DNA of 29,862 nt from Streptomyces roseochromogenus subsp. oscitans DS 12.976 (GCF_000497445.1 NZ_CM002285.1:4949262-4979123); one strand, 5' to 3'. Positions 14,692-22,290 are shown, numbered from the stretch's first letter. Notes: generated from the sequence alone by a model not told the origin. Program-made: numbers and translations.

Positions 14692-15396
14692 TCAGCCGGA
14701 GGGGCTGAGGCCGTCGCGCCCGTAGGCCCGCAGGAACGCCGCCACGCCGCCCCTGATCAGCCGGTCCGTCTCCGCGGCCGGGAGGGGGTGGACGCCGTAG
14801 TTGGTGGACTGGACGATCGTGTGGGTGGTCAGGGCCATGAAGTGGGCGGCGGTCATCGCCGCGTCGCCGTGCACGTCGAGCAGTCCGGCGTCCGCGAGGT
14901 GGGTCATCGCCCCGGCGACGGCCCGGCCGACCGGTCCGGGACCGGCCTCGTGCCAGGCCTTGAGGACCTCCGGCGGCACATGGTCGGCCTCGGCGTGGAT
15001 GTGCCGGACGAGCGCGAAGTGGTTCGGGTAGTCGGCCATGAGGCCGACGAACGCGCAGGCCAGGGCGACCAGATCGCGTTCCAGATCCTCGGCGCGGGGC
15101 GGCCGCTCGGGGTCCAACGTGGCCCGCAGACGGACGAGTTGGGCATCGCGGACCTCGTTGGACGTCCAGGTCACCACCGTCTGGAAGAGCTGGGCCTTGC
15201 CGCCGGGGAAGTGGTTGTAGAGCGTGCGCGTGGAGACGCCGGCCTCGGCGGCCAGCGCGTCGACCGAGGCGCGCGCATAGCCTTCGCGGCCGAAGAGCGT
15301 GCAGGACGCGCTCGCGATCGCCATCTGCTTCTCCAGCTTGCGCGGTGAGACCTCGCATCGCGCCTGCGCCAGCCGGGACTCGTTCGTTTCGCCCAC
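14692..15396 (-). CDS. TetR-family regulator of the reductase-MFS operon
   Basis: A 234-residue repressor with a TetR HTH at about 28-73 (SCTLFGREGYARASVDALAAEAGVSTRTLYNHFPGGKAQLF) and a C-terminal domain like those controlling multidrug exporters (TetR_C_7/AefR type). The GTG at 15396 is preceded by a perfect AGGAGG 5 nt away. It is divergent from an FMN reductase and an MFS exporter, and two matching palindromes lie in the shared region, so it very likely represses both itself and that operon until a toxic compound or quinone binds. Confidence 0.9.
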   Translation of the reverse strand: MGETNESRLAQARCEVSPRKLEKQMAIASASCTLFGREGYARASVDALAAEAGVSTRTLYNHFPGGKAQLFQTVVTWTSNEVRDAQLVRLRATLDPERPPRAEDLERDLVALACAFVGLMADYPNHFALVRHIHAEADHVPPEVLKAWHEAGPGPVGRAVAGAMTHLADAGLLDVHGDAAMTAAHFMALTTHTIVQSTNYGVHPLPAAETDRLIRGGVAAFLRAYGRDGLSPSG

Positions 15397-15431
15397 AACC
15401 GCCTCCTCGTGACCGGCCACTCTACCTGACT

Positions 15432-15468
15432 TACAACGGACGTTGTACTTTTTACAACGACCGTTGTA
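15432..15468. promoter_or_regulatory. Two tandem 16-bp palindromic operators
   Basis: TACAACGGACGTTGTA (15432-15447) and TACAACGACCGTTGTA (15453-15468) share TACAACG-N2-CGTTGTA and start exactly 21 bases apart, on the same face of the helix. They occupy the promoter region between a tetR gene and the reductase-exporter operon. They are almost certainly the operator pair of that TetR protein. Confidence 0.8.
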
Positions 15469-15536
15469 CGTTGCTGTTGCGGAAGGCCGCACAGGGCGGC
15501 CGACCCGCCAGGAGAAACAGGAGAAGGGGGACACCT

Positions 15537-16160
15537 GTGTCCGTCACCAGCAAGGAAGTTCTGCCGGCCCATGACGCACCACTGCGCGTCGCCGTCCTCG
15601 TCGGCAGCGTCCGGGAAGGCCGGCAGGGCCGGGCCGTCGCCGACTGGTTCCTCGCCGCCGCCGCCACCGACGACGTCCTCGATCTCGACGTCATCGACCT
15701 CGCCGGGCTCGACCTCCCGTTGGTGCTGCCCGGCTGGGGCGGCACGCCGAGCCCCGCGGCCGCCGCCGCGCTGCGGGACATCTCGCCGCGGCTCGCCGCC
15801 GCCGACGCGTTCGTCGTCGTCACACCCGAGTACAACCACAGCTTCCCGGCGTCCCTGAAGAACTTCATCGACTGGCACTACACGCAGTGGCAGGCCAAGC
15901 CGGTCGGCTTCGTGTCGTACGGCGGCCTCGGCGGCGGGCTGCGCGCGGTCGAGCAACTCCGGCTGGTCTTCGCCGAACTGCACGCGACGACCGTGCGCGA
16001 CTCGGTCAGCCTGCACGGCCCCTGGTCCGGCCTCGGGGAGGACGGCACACCCCGGGACGCGACCGTGTGCGCGGGTGCCGTGAAGGGCATGCTCGGTCAA
16101 CTCACCTGGTGGGGGCGGGCGTTGCGAGCCGCGCGGGCCGAGCGCCCGTACGCGGGCTGA
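15537..16160 (+). CDS. NADPH-dependent FMN reductase family protein
   Basis: A 207-residue flavodoxin-fold enzyme. VAVLVGSVREGRQGRAVADW (18-37) is the phosphate-binding loop for FMN, and VVTPEYNHSFPASLKNFIDW (94-113) is the second FMN signature of the NADPH:FMN/quinone/azo-reductase group. It probably reduces quinones or other electrophiles. The GTG at 15537 follows AAGGGGG at 6 nt. It is the first gene of an operon with the MFS exporter 16 bases downstream, so detoxification of one compound by reduction and export is a fair inference. Confidence 0.9.
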   Translation: MSVTSKEVLPAHDAPLRVAVLVGSVREGRQGRAVADWFLAAAATDDVLDLDVIDLAGLDLPLVLPGWGGTPSPAAAAALRDISPRLAAADAFVVVTPEYNHSFPASLKNFIDWHYTQWQAKPVGFVSYGGLGGGLRAVEQLRLVFAELHATTVRDSVSLHGPWSGLGEDGTPRDATVCAGAVKGMLGQLTWWGRALRAARAERPYAG

Positions 16161-16176
16161 GGGCGAGGGAGGAGAG

Positions 16177-17703
16177 GTGGGGGAGATGCGTACGACCGCG
16201 TCCGCCGCGGCACCGGGCCGACCGGTACCGAATCCGGTGAATCCAGCGAATCCGGTGAATCCTGTGAATTCGGTGAGTCGGGTGAAACGAGCCACGGTCC
16301 TGAACCGCACCCTGGCCGTCACCGTCATCGGCTCGATGATGGCGGTGCTCGACATGACGATCGTCAACGTCGCGATGCGCCGGCTCTCGCAGTCCTTCGG
16401 CGCCTCGCTGGAGACCATCCAGTGGACCGCCACCGCGTACACGCTCGCGCTGGCCGCCGTCATCCCGACCGCCGCCTGGGCCATGGCCCGGCTCGGCGCC
16501 AGGCGCACCTATCTGACGGCGCTCACCCTCTTCACCCTCGGCTCACTGCTCGCAGCGTGTGCCTGGGACGCGGGCAGCCTCATCGCCTTCCGGGCGGTGC
16601 AGGGTCTCGGAGGCGGGCTGCTGCAGCCGGTCGGCATGACGATGGTGATGGGCGCCGCCGACCGCAGCCGCCTCGGCCGTGCGATGGCCGTGGGCGGGCT
16701 GCCCCTCCTGGTCGGGCCGGTCGCCGGGCCGGTGCTCGGCGGCTGGCTGGTCGACGCCGCCTCCTGGCACTGGATCTTCCTGGTCAACGTGCCCGTCGGC
16801 GCCCTGGCCCTGACGCTCGGACTGCGGCTCCTGCCGCCGGACGCGCCGACGAACGGGACCAGCGCCGAGACCGGTACCGGCACCGCGAGGACCGCCGCCC
16901 GGCTGGACCTCCCCGGCCTGCTGATGCTCTCGCCCGGACTCGCCCTGCTCCTGTACGGCCTGGCCCGGGGCGGCGAGCGCGGCGACTTCGGCGCACCCGG
17001 CGCCCTCGTGCCGACGCTCGCCGGCGTGGCCCTCGCGGCGGGCTTCGTACGCCGGGCGCTCACCGCGTCCGCACCGCTGCTGGACCTGCGGCTGCTGCGC
17101 GACCGCACCTTCGCCGCCGGCATCGGCACGCTCGCGCTGTTCACCTGCGGCTACTTCGGCGCGATGCTGCTCGGCCCGCTCTACTGGCAGCAGGAGCGCG
17201 GCCTGAGCGCCATGGCGGCCGGCCTGCTGGGCGCGCCGACGGGTCTGGTCGTCGGTACGACGATGCAGATCGCGGCGCGACGGATCGACAAAGTGGCACC
17301 GCGCCGGCTGATCCCGGCCGGGATCGCGGCGGCCGCCCTCGGAATGGCGCTGCTGGCCTGGCAGTCCGGGGTGCCCGGGGTCGCGCCCTGGCGGATGGTG
17401 GCCTCGGCGATGGTGCTGGGCGTCGGCGCCGGCGTGGTGCTGATGCCGACGATGACCACCGCGAGCCGGGAGCTGCCCGCGGAACGGCTGGCCGCGGCGA
17501 GCACCGCGCTGAGCATCAACTCCCAACTGGGCGCGTCCGTCGGAACGGCCGCCCTGTCGGTGGCACTCGGCGAGACGGGCACGACCCCACCCGGCTTCCG
17601 CACCGCATACGCCATCGCGGCGACCTTGCTGGCCTTGGCGACCCTGCCGGCCCTCCGCCTCCCCTCGGGCACCCGCGGCCTCCCATCGGGCACCCGTGAC
17701 TGA
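16177..17703 (+). CDS. DHA2-family MFS drug exporter (EmrB/QacA type)
   Basis: A 508-residue proton antiporter with about 14 membrane helices. Motif LDMTIVNVAM (about 58-67) is the family's helix-1 signature; RLGARRTYL and AVQGLGGGLLQPVGM lie further on, and GPVAGPVLGGWLVD is motif C of antiporters. Before helix 1 comes an odd NPVNPANPVNPVNSV stretch encoded by a 9-bp repeat, and the protein ends with two SGTRGLP-like units. GTG at 16177 has GGAGG close upstream; ATG at 16186 is a good alternative. Operon with the FMN reductase, under the divergent TetR. Substrate unknown. Confidence 0.9.
   Translation: MGEMRTTASAAAPGRPVPNPVNPANPVNPVNSVSRVKRATVLNRTLAVTVIGSMMAVLDMTIVNVAMRRLSQSFGASLETIQWTATAYTLALAAVIPTAAWAMARLGARRTYLTALTLFTLGSLLAACAWDAGSLIAFRAVQGLGGGLLQPVGMTMVMGAADRSRLGRAMAVGGLPLLVGPVAGPVLGGWLVDAASWHWIFLVNVPVGALALTLGLRLLPPDAPTNGTSAETGTGTARTAARLDLPGLLMLSPGLALLLYGLARGGERGDFGAPGALVPTLAGVALAAGFVRRALTASAPLLDLRLLRDRTFAAGIGTLALFTCGYFGAMLLGPLYWQQERGLSAMAAGLLGAPTGLVVGTTMQIAARRIDKVAPRRLIPAGIAAAALGMALLAWQSGVPGVAPWRMVASAMVLGVGAGVVLMPTMTTASRELPAERLAAASTALSINSQLGASVGTAALSVALGETGTTPPGFRTAYAIAATLLALATLPALRLPSGTRGLPSGTRD
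16231..16275 (+). repeat. Five 9-bp repeats coding an NPV tract
   Basis: Five consecutive 9-bp units of the form AATCCGGTG (with variants AATCCAGCG, AATCCTGTG, AATTCGGTG) encode NPV-NPA-NPV-NPV-NSV in the cytoplasmic N-terminus of the MFS exporter. Close DNA identity points to recent slippage. Confidence 0.85.
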
Positions 17704-17744
17704 AAGCCCCCATGGCACGCGGACTTACGGCCACTGTCTTAAGG

Positions 17745-17797
17745 GCGTGGGGGTACCCCCAGCGGCGTCGGCGTCGGTCGCCGACGCTCCCCCACGC
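17745..17797. repeat. Nested palindrome hairpin between MFS and ribA genes
   Basis: An outer stem GCGTGGGGG (17745-17753) / CCCCCACGC (17789-17797) encloses GGGGGTACCCCC (17749-17760) and an inner perfect stem GCGTCGGCG (17765-17773) / CGCCGACGC (17779-17787). I recall similar GGGGGTACCCCC-centred modules as dispersed intergenic repeats in Streptomyces. It may terminate the exporter operon. The rest of the 297-base gap (17704-18000) holds several CCGGGGCTGA-like imperfect repeats and no gene I can support. Confidence 0.65.
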
Positions 17798-18000
17798 TCG
17801 ACTTCGCTCGCGGAGCCCCATCGCACCCCGCTCACCTGCGCTGATGAGGCGCCGTCGATGTCCTGCGACCTGATCCGCCGGACAGGCCCTGGCCCTTCAC
17901 GGCCGGGGCTGAACCCCCGACGGCCGAGGCTCAGTCCCCGACACCGGGGCTGAGCCCCACAACCGGGCTGATACCACCTAGGGCATCCCCCAGGGCCGGC

Positions 18001-18642
18001 TCAGCCCGCGTTCCGTTCCGTAAGTTCCGCCAGCGGCAGGGTGTGCCGGGTCTGCAGGACCTTCGCACGCAGGTAGCGGACGTTGTGGGCCGTGGTGAAG
18101 ACACCGGTCGGCACCCGGTCCCGTACGACGACGCCCAGCGCACGCAACTGCTCCGCCTTGTCGGGGTTGTTGGACAGCAGGTCCAGCTCCCCGATGCCGA
18201 GGGCGGCGAGCATCTGCGCGGCGGCCGTGTAGTCGCGGGCGTCCTCCGGCAGGCCGAGCGCGGCGTTCGCCTCGTAGGTGTCGAGGCCCTGGTCCTGCAG
18301 GGCGTAGGCGTCGAGCTTGTTGTAGAGGCCGATGCCGCGGCCCTCCTGGCGGAGGTAGAGCAGGACGCCGCCGCGGTCGGCGATGCGCTCGACCGCCTCG
18401 CGCAGCTGGGGACCGCAGTCGCAGCGGGCCGAACCGAAGACGTCGCCGGTCAGGCACTCGGAGTGCAGGCGCACCAGCGGGACGGAGCCCGGGGCCGGGT
18501 CACCGAGGACGACCGCGACGTGCTCCTGGCCGTCGCCCAGGCCGTGGAAGGTGACGAGTTCGGCGTCGACGCTGTAGCCGTCGTGGAAACGCAGCGGTAC
18601 CCGGACGCGGGCGCGCGTCGTGGCGGCGGGGGTGTCGGGCAT
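18001..18642 (-). CDS. ribA: GTP cyclohydrolase II
   Basis: A 213-residue single-domain enzyme that opens GTP to 2,5-diamino-6-ribosylamino-pyrimidinone phosphate, the first step to riboflavin. Zinc ligands C63, C74, C76 (SECLTGDVFGSARCDCG), catalytic loop RQEGRGIGL (98-106) and the AYALQD segment are intact. Streptomyces carry several GTP cyclohydrolase II paralogues, some feeding deazapurine or other products; the tyrosine kept in AYALQD is the residue of classical RibA. GGAGGG sits 6 nt from the ATG. There is no FMN riboswitch; a MarR-type operator and a leader hairpin lie upstream. Functional partners are the MarR and RibD-like genes to the right. Confidence 0.93.
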   Translation of the reverse strand: MPDTPAATTRARVRVPLRFHDGYSVDAELVTFHGLGDGQEHVAVVLGDPAPGSVPLVRLHSECLTGDVFGSARCDCGPQLREAVERIADRGGVLLYLRQEGRGIGLYNKLDAYALQDQGLDTYEANAALGLPEDARDYTAAAQMLAALGIGELDLLSNNPDKAEQLRALGVVVRDRVPTGVFTTAHNVRYLRAKVLQTRHTLPLAELTERNAG

Positions 18643-18664
18643 GCGGGTCCCTCCGGAAGCGGCT

Positions 18665-18729
18665 GCTGCTTCAGATTTGAAGCAGCGGTTTCGAAGGGGA
18701 CCCTACCTCATGTTTCAAACTTAAAGCAA
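18665..18729 (-). promoter_or_regulatory. ribA promoter, MarR operator and leader hairpin
   Basis: On the minus strand TTGCTT (18724-18729) and TAGGGT (18700-18705) with an 18-base spacer form the promoter. Between them TTTAAGTTTGAA (18714-18725) matches the operator of the marR promoter with one change. In the leader GCTGCTTCA-GATT-TGAAGCAGC (18665-18686) is a perfect 9-bp inverted repeat that contains another TTCAAATCTGAA-like site. It can act as a second operator or an RNA hairpin close to the ribosome site. Confidence 0.7.
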
Positions 18730-18827
18730 TTGTTTTCCGGGTGTCGGGTGTGACTTTCGGATACCGGATGTGGCTCAAGAGGCAGGCGTGTGTGACTTAG
18801 GAGGCACAGGAGGCGGGCGGGTGTGGC

Positions 18828-19340
18828 TCAGGAGCCGGAACAGGACGACCGGCGCCGCCAGGGAACGTCGTCCGTCCCGGCCTCGCTCCCGCCCTGCAAT
18901 CCGCGCGCTACCCCCGTGAAGATCTCCTCCAGCTGCCCCACCTGCTCCGGCGTGAGCCGGTCGAACAGGGTGGCGCGCACGACCGCGACGTGCCCGGGCG
19001 CCGTACGCTCCAGCACGGCCATCCCCTCGTCCGTCAGCACGGCGATGCTGCTGCGCTTGTCCCAGCGGCAGTCCTCCCTGCGCACCAGCCCGTCCCGCTC
19101 CAGGCGGGTCACCGCATAAGTCAGCCGACTGCGCGTGATCTTCAGCGTCTCGGCGAGATCGGTCATGCGCAGCCGCCGGTCGGGCGCCTCGGAGAGGTTG
19201 GCCAGCACCGAGTAGAACAGGTGGGGCATGCCGGCGTCCTGTTGGAGCTGCCGGTCCATCGCGTCCTCCAGGAGGTGGGTCGCGGCCATGTACGCGCGCC
19301 ACGCGCGCTGCTCCTCGGGGCTGAGCCAGCGGGTCGTCAT
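18828..19340 (-). CDS. MarR-family regulator of the rib-type locus
   Basis: A 170-residue winged-helix repressor: LSEAPDRRLRMTDLAETLKITRSRLTYAVTRLERDGLVRREDCRWDKRSSIAVLTDEGM (about 49-107) is the MarR HTH and wing, flanked by dimerisation helices. The ATG at 19340 lies seven bases after TACACT, with TTGGTT 17 bases further upstream, so the mRNA is probably leaderless; no ribosome site is visible. The operator TTCAAGTTTGAA lies between -35 and -10, and similar sites lie before ribA. It most likely represses itself, ribA and the divergent RibD-like gene. The ligand is unknown. Confidence 0.9.
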   Translation of the reverse strand: MTTRWLSPEEQRAWRAYMAATHLLEDAMDRQLQQDAGMPHLFYSVLANLSEAPDRRLRMTDLAETLKITRSRLTYAVTRLERDGLVRREDCRWDKRSSIAVLTDEGMAVLERTAPGHVAVVRATLFDRLTPEQVGQLEEIFTGVARGLQGGSEAGTDDVPWRRRSSCSGS

Positions 19341-19346
19341 GCCGAC

Positions 19347-19375
19347 AGTGTAGGTTTGTTTCAAACTTGAACCAA
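19347..19375 (-). promoter_or_regulatory. Leaderless marR promoter with internal operator
   Basis: Minus-strand TTGGTT (19370-19375), a 17-base spacer and TACACT (19347-19352) place the transcription start at the A of the marR ATG. TTCAAACTTGAA (19360-19371, plus strand) overlaps the spacer and is the same motif as before ribA. The rightward ribD-like gene must start from the same region. Confidence 0.7.
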
Positions 19376-19402
19376 GAGTGACTTCGCAGGGAGACCGCGC
19401 CG

Positions 19403-20536
19403 ATGTCGTATCCGTACGTGCTGCTGTCCGCCGCCGTCTCCCTCGACGGCTACCTGGACGACACCGGTCCCGAACGGCTTCTGCTGTCCAGCCCGGCCGA
19501 CTTCGACCGGGTCGACGCGGTACGGGCCTCCGTCGACGCCATCCTGATCGGAGCCGGCACGATCCGGGCCGACAACCCGCGGCTGCTGGTCAACTCCGCC
19601 GAGCGCCGCGCGGCCCGCGTCCGGGAGGGCCGGCCGGAGTACCCGCTGAAGGTGACCGTCACAGCCACCGGCGACCTCGACCCCGGTGCGAAGTTCTGGC
19701 ACACCGGCGGCGACAAGCTCGTCTACACGACCGACAAGGGCGCCGAGCGGGCCACCCACCGCCTCGGCGGCGCCGTCGACGTCGTCCCGCTCGGCTCCGA
19801 CCTCGACTGGCGCGCCCTGCTGTCCCACCTGCACGACGTGCGCGGCGTACGGCGGCTGATGGTCGAGGGCGGCGGCACGGTCCACACCCAGCTGCTGCGC
19901 CAGGGCCTCGCCGACGAGCTGCAGCTGGTCGTCGCCCCGCTGTTCGTCGGCGACCCGGCCGCGCCCCGCCTCTTCGGCCCGGGCGGCTACCAGCCCGGCC
20001 GGCTGCGGCTGACCGAGGCCCGACGGATCGAGGACGTGGTCCTCATGCGCTACGAGCCCACGGCCCCCGGCACCGGCCCGTTCCCCGCCGCCGCCGACCG
20101 TCACTGGCTGCGCACCGCCTGCGAACTCGCCGCGCTGTGCCCGCCCTCGCCCACGGCGTTCAGCGTGGGTGCGGTGGTGGTCGCCGCCGACGGTACGGAG
20201 CTGGCCCGCGCCCACTCGCGCGAGGGGGACGACCCCGTGGTCCACGCGGAGGAGGCCGCGCTCGCGAAGATCGACCCGGCGGACCCTCGGCTGCCTGCCG
20301 CCACCGTCTACAGCAGCCTGGAGCCGTGCGCCCGGCGTGCCTCCCGCCCCGCGCCGTGCTCCGAGCTGATCCTCCGGGCCGGGGTACGGCGGGTGGTCAC
20401 TGCCTGGCAGGAGCCGGACACGTTCGTGGCGGGCGCCGACGGTAGGGGGATTCTGGTGAAGGGCGGCGCCGAGGTGGTCGTACTGCCGGAGTACGAGGAC
20501 CAGGCCAAGGCGCCGAACAGGCACCTGCTGGGGTGA
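19403..20536 (+). CDS. RibD-like reductase-deaminase fusion with reversed domain order
   Basis: A 377-residue bifunctional protein. The N-terminal half (1-217) is the RibD_C/dihydrofolate-reductase-like reductase: SAAVSLDGYLDD, GAGTIRADNPRLLV, and MVEGGGTVHTQLLRQGLADELQL. The C-terminal half (about 230-360) is a zinc deaminase: HAEEAAL (H281, E283) and SLEPCARRASRPAPC (C309, C319), close to the EPC...GRTPPC of RibD but with one more residue between the cysteines. Usual RibD has deaminase first, reductase second. It should convert the RibA product to the amino-ribitylamino-uracil phosphate, or a related pterin or deazapurine. GGGAG lies 9 nt before the ATG. Confidence 0.88.
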   Translation: MSYPYVLLSAAVSLDGYLDDTGPERLLLSSPADFDRVDAVRASVDAILIGAGTIRADNPRLLVNSAERRAARVREGRPEYPLKVTVTATGDLDPGAKFWHTGGDKLVYTTDKGAERATHRLGGAVDVVPLGSDLDWRALLSHLHDVRGVRRLMVEGGGTVHTQLLRQGLADELQLVVAPLFVGDPAAPRLFGPGGYQPGRLRLTEARRIEDVVLMRYEPTAPGTGPFPAAADRHWLRTACELAALCPPSPTAFSVGAVVVAADGTELARAHSREGDDPVVHAEEAALAKIDPADPRLPAATVYSSLEPCARRASRPAPCSELILRAGVRRVVTAWQEPDTFVAGADGRGILVKGGAEVVVLPEYEDQAKAPNRHLLG

Positions 20537-20585
20537 TCCGCCCGGAAAGCCTTCAGGACCGGTGAAGACACTCAGCGCCGGTGGA

Positions 20586-20630
20586 AAGACTCAGGGCCCG
20601 GAAACCAATGGTTTCCGGGCCCTGAGTCTT
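20586..20630. terminator. 21-bp perfect hairpin, bidirectional terminator
   Basis: AAGACTCAGGGCCCGGAAACC (20586-20606) pairs perfectly with 20610-20630 around an AAT loop. It lies between the convergent RibD-like gene and tRNA-fMet and only three bases from the tRNA 3' end. It can end transcription in both directions; the short TTT on the minus side is weak. Confidence 0.85.
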
Positions 20631-20633
20631 CAG

Positions 20634-20707
20634 TAGCGGGGACAGGATTTGAACCTGCGACCTCTGGGTTATGAGCCCAGCGAGCTACCGAGCTGCTCCA
20701 CCCCGCG
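20634..20707 (-). tRNA. Initiator tRNA-fMet (anticodon CAT)
   Basis: A complete cloverleaf on the minus strand, 74 nt without CCA. The anticodon loop is CTCATAA, held by the three consecutive G-C pairs (GGG/CCC) that mark initiator tRNAs. Position 1 C is opposed to T at position 72, the unpaired first acceptor pair of initiators. The T-arm is CGCAGG-TTCAAAT-CCTG. This makes it the start tRNA and not an elongator. Confidence 0.95.
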
Positions 20708-21029
20708 TCGTTGTGTTCACCAGTGTACGCCATGCGCAGCACCGCATGCACACGGGTTGACCAGGGGCGCGGACCGGCGTCATCCGCCCGGGCCAAGAAG
20801 CTCGCCCCGTTCACTTACGGTGACCGGACGACCGCCCTCCGCATAACGCCTGAGACACCATCAAAAACTCCGACACTCCTGAACGATGGTCAACTCGACC
20901 GATTTGCAGCGTTCCTGACCGGTAAGTCCCCGTCGGAAAGCGCGAATGATCATGCCGAACGGCTTGGAAAGTGACTCTGGGGTCTATTAACGTTCGATAA
21001 CGCAGCGCGGTCGTCCCAGCCGTCACAAG
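20708..21029 (+). promoter_or_regulatory. Promoter region upstream of the riboswitch
   Basis: About 320 bases without a supportable gene. It is less GC-rich in places (CATCAAAAACTCC, TCTATTAACGTTCGATAACG at 20983-21002), and probably holds the promoter of tRNA-fMet (leftward) and of the riboswitch-M23 transcript (rightward). I cannot fix the -10 boxes. Confidence 0.35.
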
Positions 21030-21205
21030 AGGCGGCTCCGTGCGCACGCGCCGAATCCCGCAAGGGAACCGGGGAACCACCACCTTGGGGTGAATCACGC
21101 GGATACTGACGTGAACTCGTCGAGTCCACGCCCGGTATACGCGCGTAGGAGACCTTCCTGCTCCGAACCCGTCAGCTAACCCGGTAGGCGGAGGAAGGAA
21201 AGGAG
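21030..21205 (+). ncRNA. ydaO-type cyclic di-AMP riboswitch
   Basis: The leader of the M23 peptidase gene shows the conserved ydaO/yuaA pieces in order: CGCCGAATCC (21049-21058), GGGAACCGGGGAACC (21064-21078), CTTGGGGTGAATC (21084-21096), CGTAGGAG, then GAACCCGTCAGCTAACC (21166-21182) and GGTAGGCG. These are hallmark binding-site sequences for c-di-AMP. In Streptomyces this class turns off cell-wall hydrolase genes such as rpfA. CCTTCCT (21153-21159) can pair with AGGAAGG next to the ribosome site, so the 3' part may form the expression platform. Ends are approximate. Confidence 0.9.
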
Positions 21206-21214
21206 CACGCCCGA

Positions 21215-22231
21215 GTGGCGTCCAACCGGCCTGCCCCAGAAGCCCCGTTCGTGCCCGCGCAACCCGAGCCGGAGACCTTCGGCTACGGCTCCTACCGCGG
21301 CGAGGAGGGCCCCTGGGAGGAGTGGAACCCCACCGAGGAATCCCTCACCACCGTCCGCGGCCGGCACCGTGTCGCCAAGCAGCGCGGCGGATTCGCGCGC
21401 AGCTCCACCGTCCTCGGCGTCGGCGTGATGGCCGCCGTCGGCGCGGGCGGCATGGCCAGCGCCAACACCGGCAAGCCGCCGGTCTCCATATCCCTGCCGG
21501 ACTCCGTCACCCACTTCTTCGGCGACGACTCCTCCCACCAGGCCACCGCCACCGGGCTCAGCAAGGTCGGCGTGACCTCCGAGAGCGCCGACAGCGGTGA
21601 CGCCGGCGAGGCGCTGCGCAACCGGATCATGGCCCAGGCCGAGCAGCAGCAGAGCAAGGCCGACAGCAAGGCCACCGCCGCCGCGCTCGCCGCCGCCGAG
21701 AAGCAGACCGCCGCCGCCGCGGCCAAGGCGGAGAAGGAGGCCGCCGCCAAGGCCGCCGACGCCCAGGCGAAGGCGGAGGCCGACGCCAAGAAGGCGGCCG
21801 AGGCCAAGCGGCTGGCCGAGCTGGCCAAGCAGTACACCCTGCCCGTCGTCTCGTACACGATCACCGGCACCTTCGGCCAGCCCGGCGCGATGTGGTCCTC
21901 CGGCTACCACACCGGCCTCGACTTCGCCGCCCCCACCGGCACCCTCATCAAGGCCATCCACGGCGGCACGATCACCGAGGCGGGCTGGGCCGGCGCCTAC
22001 GGCTACCGCACCGTCCTGACCCTGGACGACGGCACCGAGCTGTGGTTCTGCCACCAGTCCTCGATCAACGTCTCGGTCGGCCAGAAGGTCTCCACCGGCG
22101 ATGTCATCGGGCGCATCGGCGCCACCGGCAATGTCACCGGCCCGCACCTCCACCTGGAGGTCCACCCGAACGGCCAGGCATCCGCCATCGACCCGGCGCC
22201 GTGGCTGCGGGACAAGGGCCTCAACCCCTGA
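21215..22231 (+). CDS. M23-family peptidoglycan endopeptidase, riboswitch controlled
   Basis: A 338-residue exported cell-wall hydrolase. A polar N-terminus of 60 residues precedes a signal or anchor helix (about 63-83, SSTVLGVGVMAAVGAGGMASA). A long Ala/Lys/Glu coiled coil lies at about 130-206, and the M23 domain at about 210-335. Zinc residues are H232 and D236 (GYHTGLDFAAP) and H313 in GPHLHLEVHPNG, with H280 also conserved. It should cut cross-links or stem peptides during growth or spore germination. GTG at 21215 follows AAGGAG at about 9 nt. The c-di-AMP riboswitch directly upstream ties it to osmotic and wall homeostasis. Confidence 0.92.
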   Translation: MASNRPAPEAPFVPAQPEPETFGYGSYRGEEGPWEEWNPTEESLTTVRGRHRVAKQRGGFARSSTVLGVGVMAAVGAGGMASANTGKPPVSISLPDSVTHFFGDDSSHQATATGLSKVGVTSESADSGDAGEALRNRIMAQAEQQQSKADSKATAAALAAAEKQTAAAAAKAEKEAAAKAADAQAKAEADAKKAAEAKRLAELAKQYTLPVVSYTITGTFGQPGAMWSSGYHTGLDFAAPTGTLIKAIHGGTITEAGWAGAYGYRTVLTLDDGTELWFCHQSSINVSVGQKVSTGDVIGRIGATGNVTGPHLHLEVHPNGQASAIDPAPWLRDKGLNP

Positions 22232-22253
22232 GCATGGCATTCGTGTGAACGCG

Positions 22254-22290
22254 ACGCCGGCGGCGGAATGAGATCATCCACCGCCGGCGT
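22254..22290 (+). terminator. Hairpin after the M23 gene, abutting the next start
   Basis: ACGCCGGCGG (22254-22263) pairs with CCGCCGGCGT (22281-22290). It ends 12 bases before the ATG of the aldo/keto reductase, so it may end M23 transcription or fold in the next gene's leader. No T run follows. Confidence 0.6.

Noticed and set aside
18643..18740. FMN riboswitch before ribA
   Set aside because: None of the conserved RFN blocks are present; the region is explained by a promoter, MarR-type sites and a simple hairpin.
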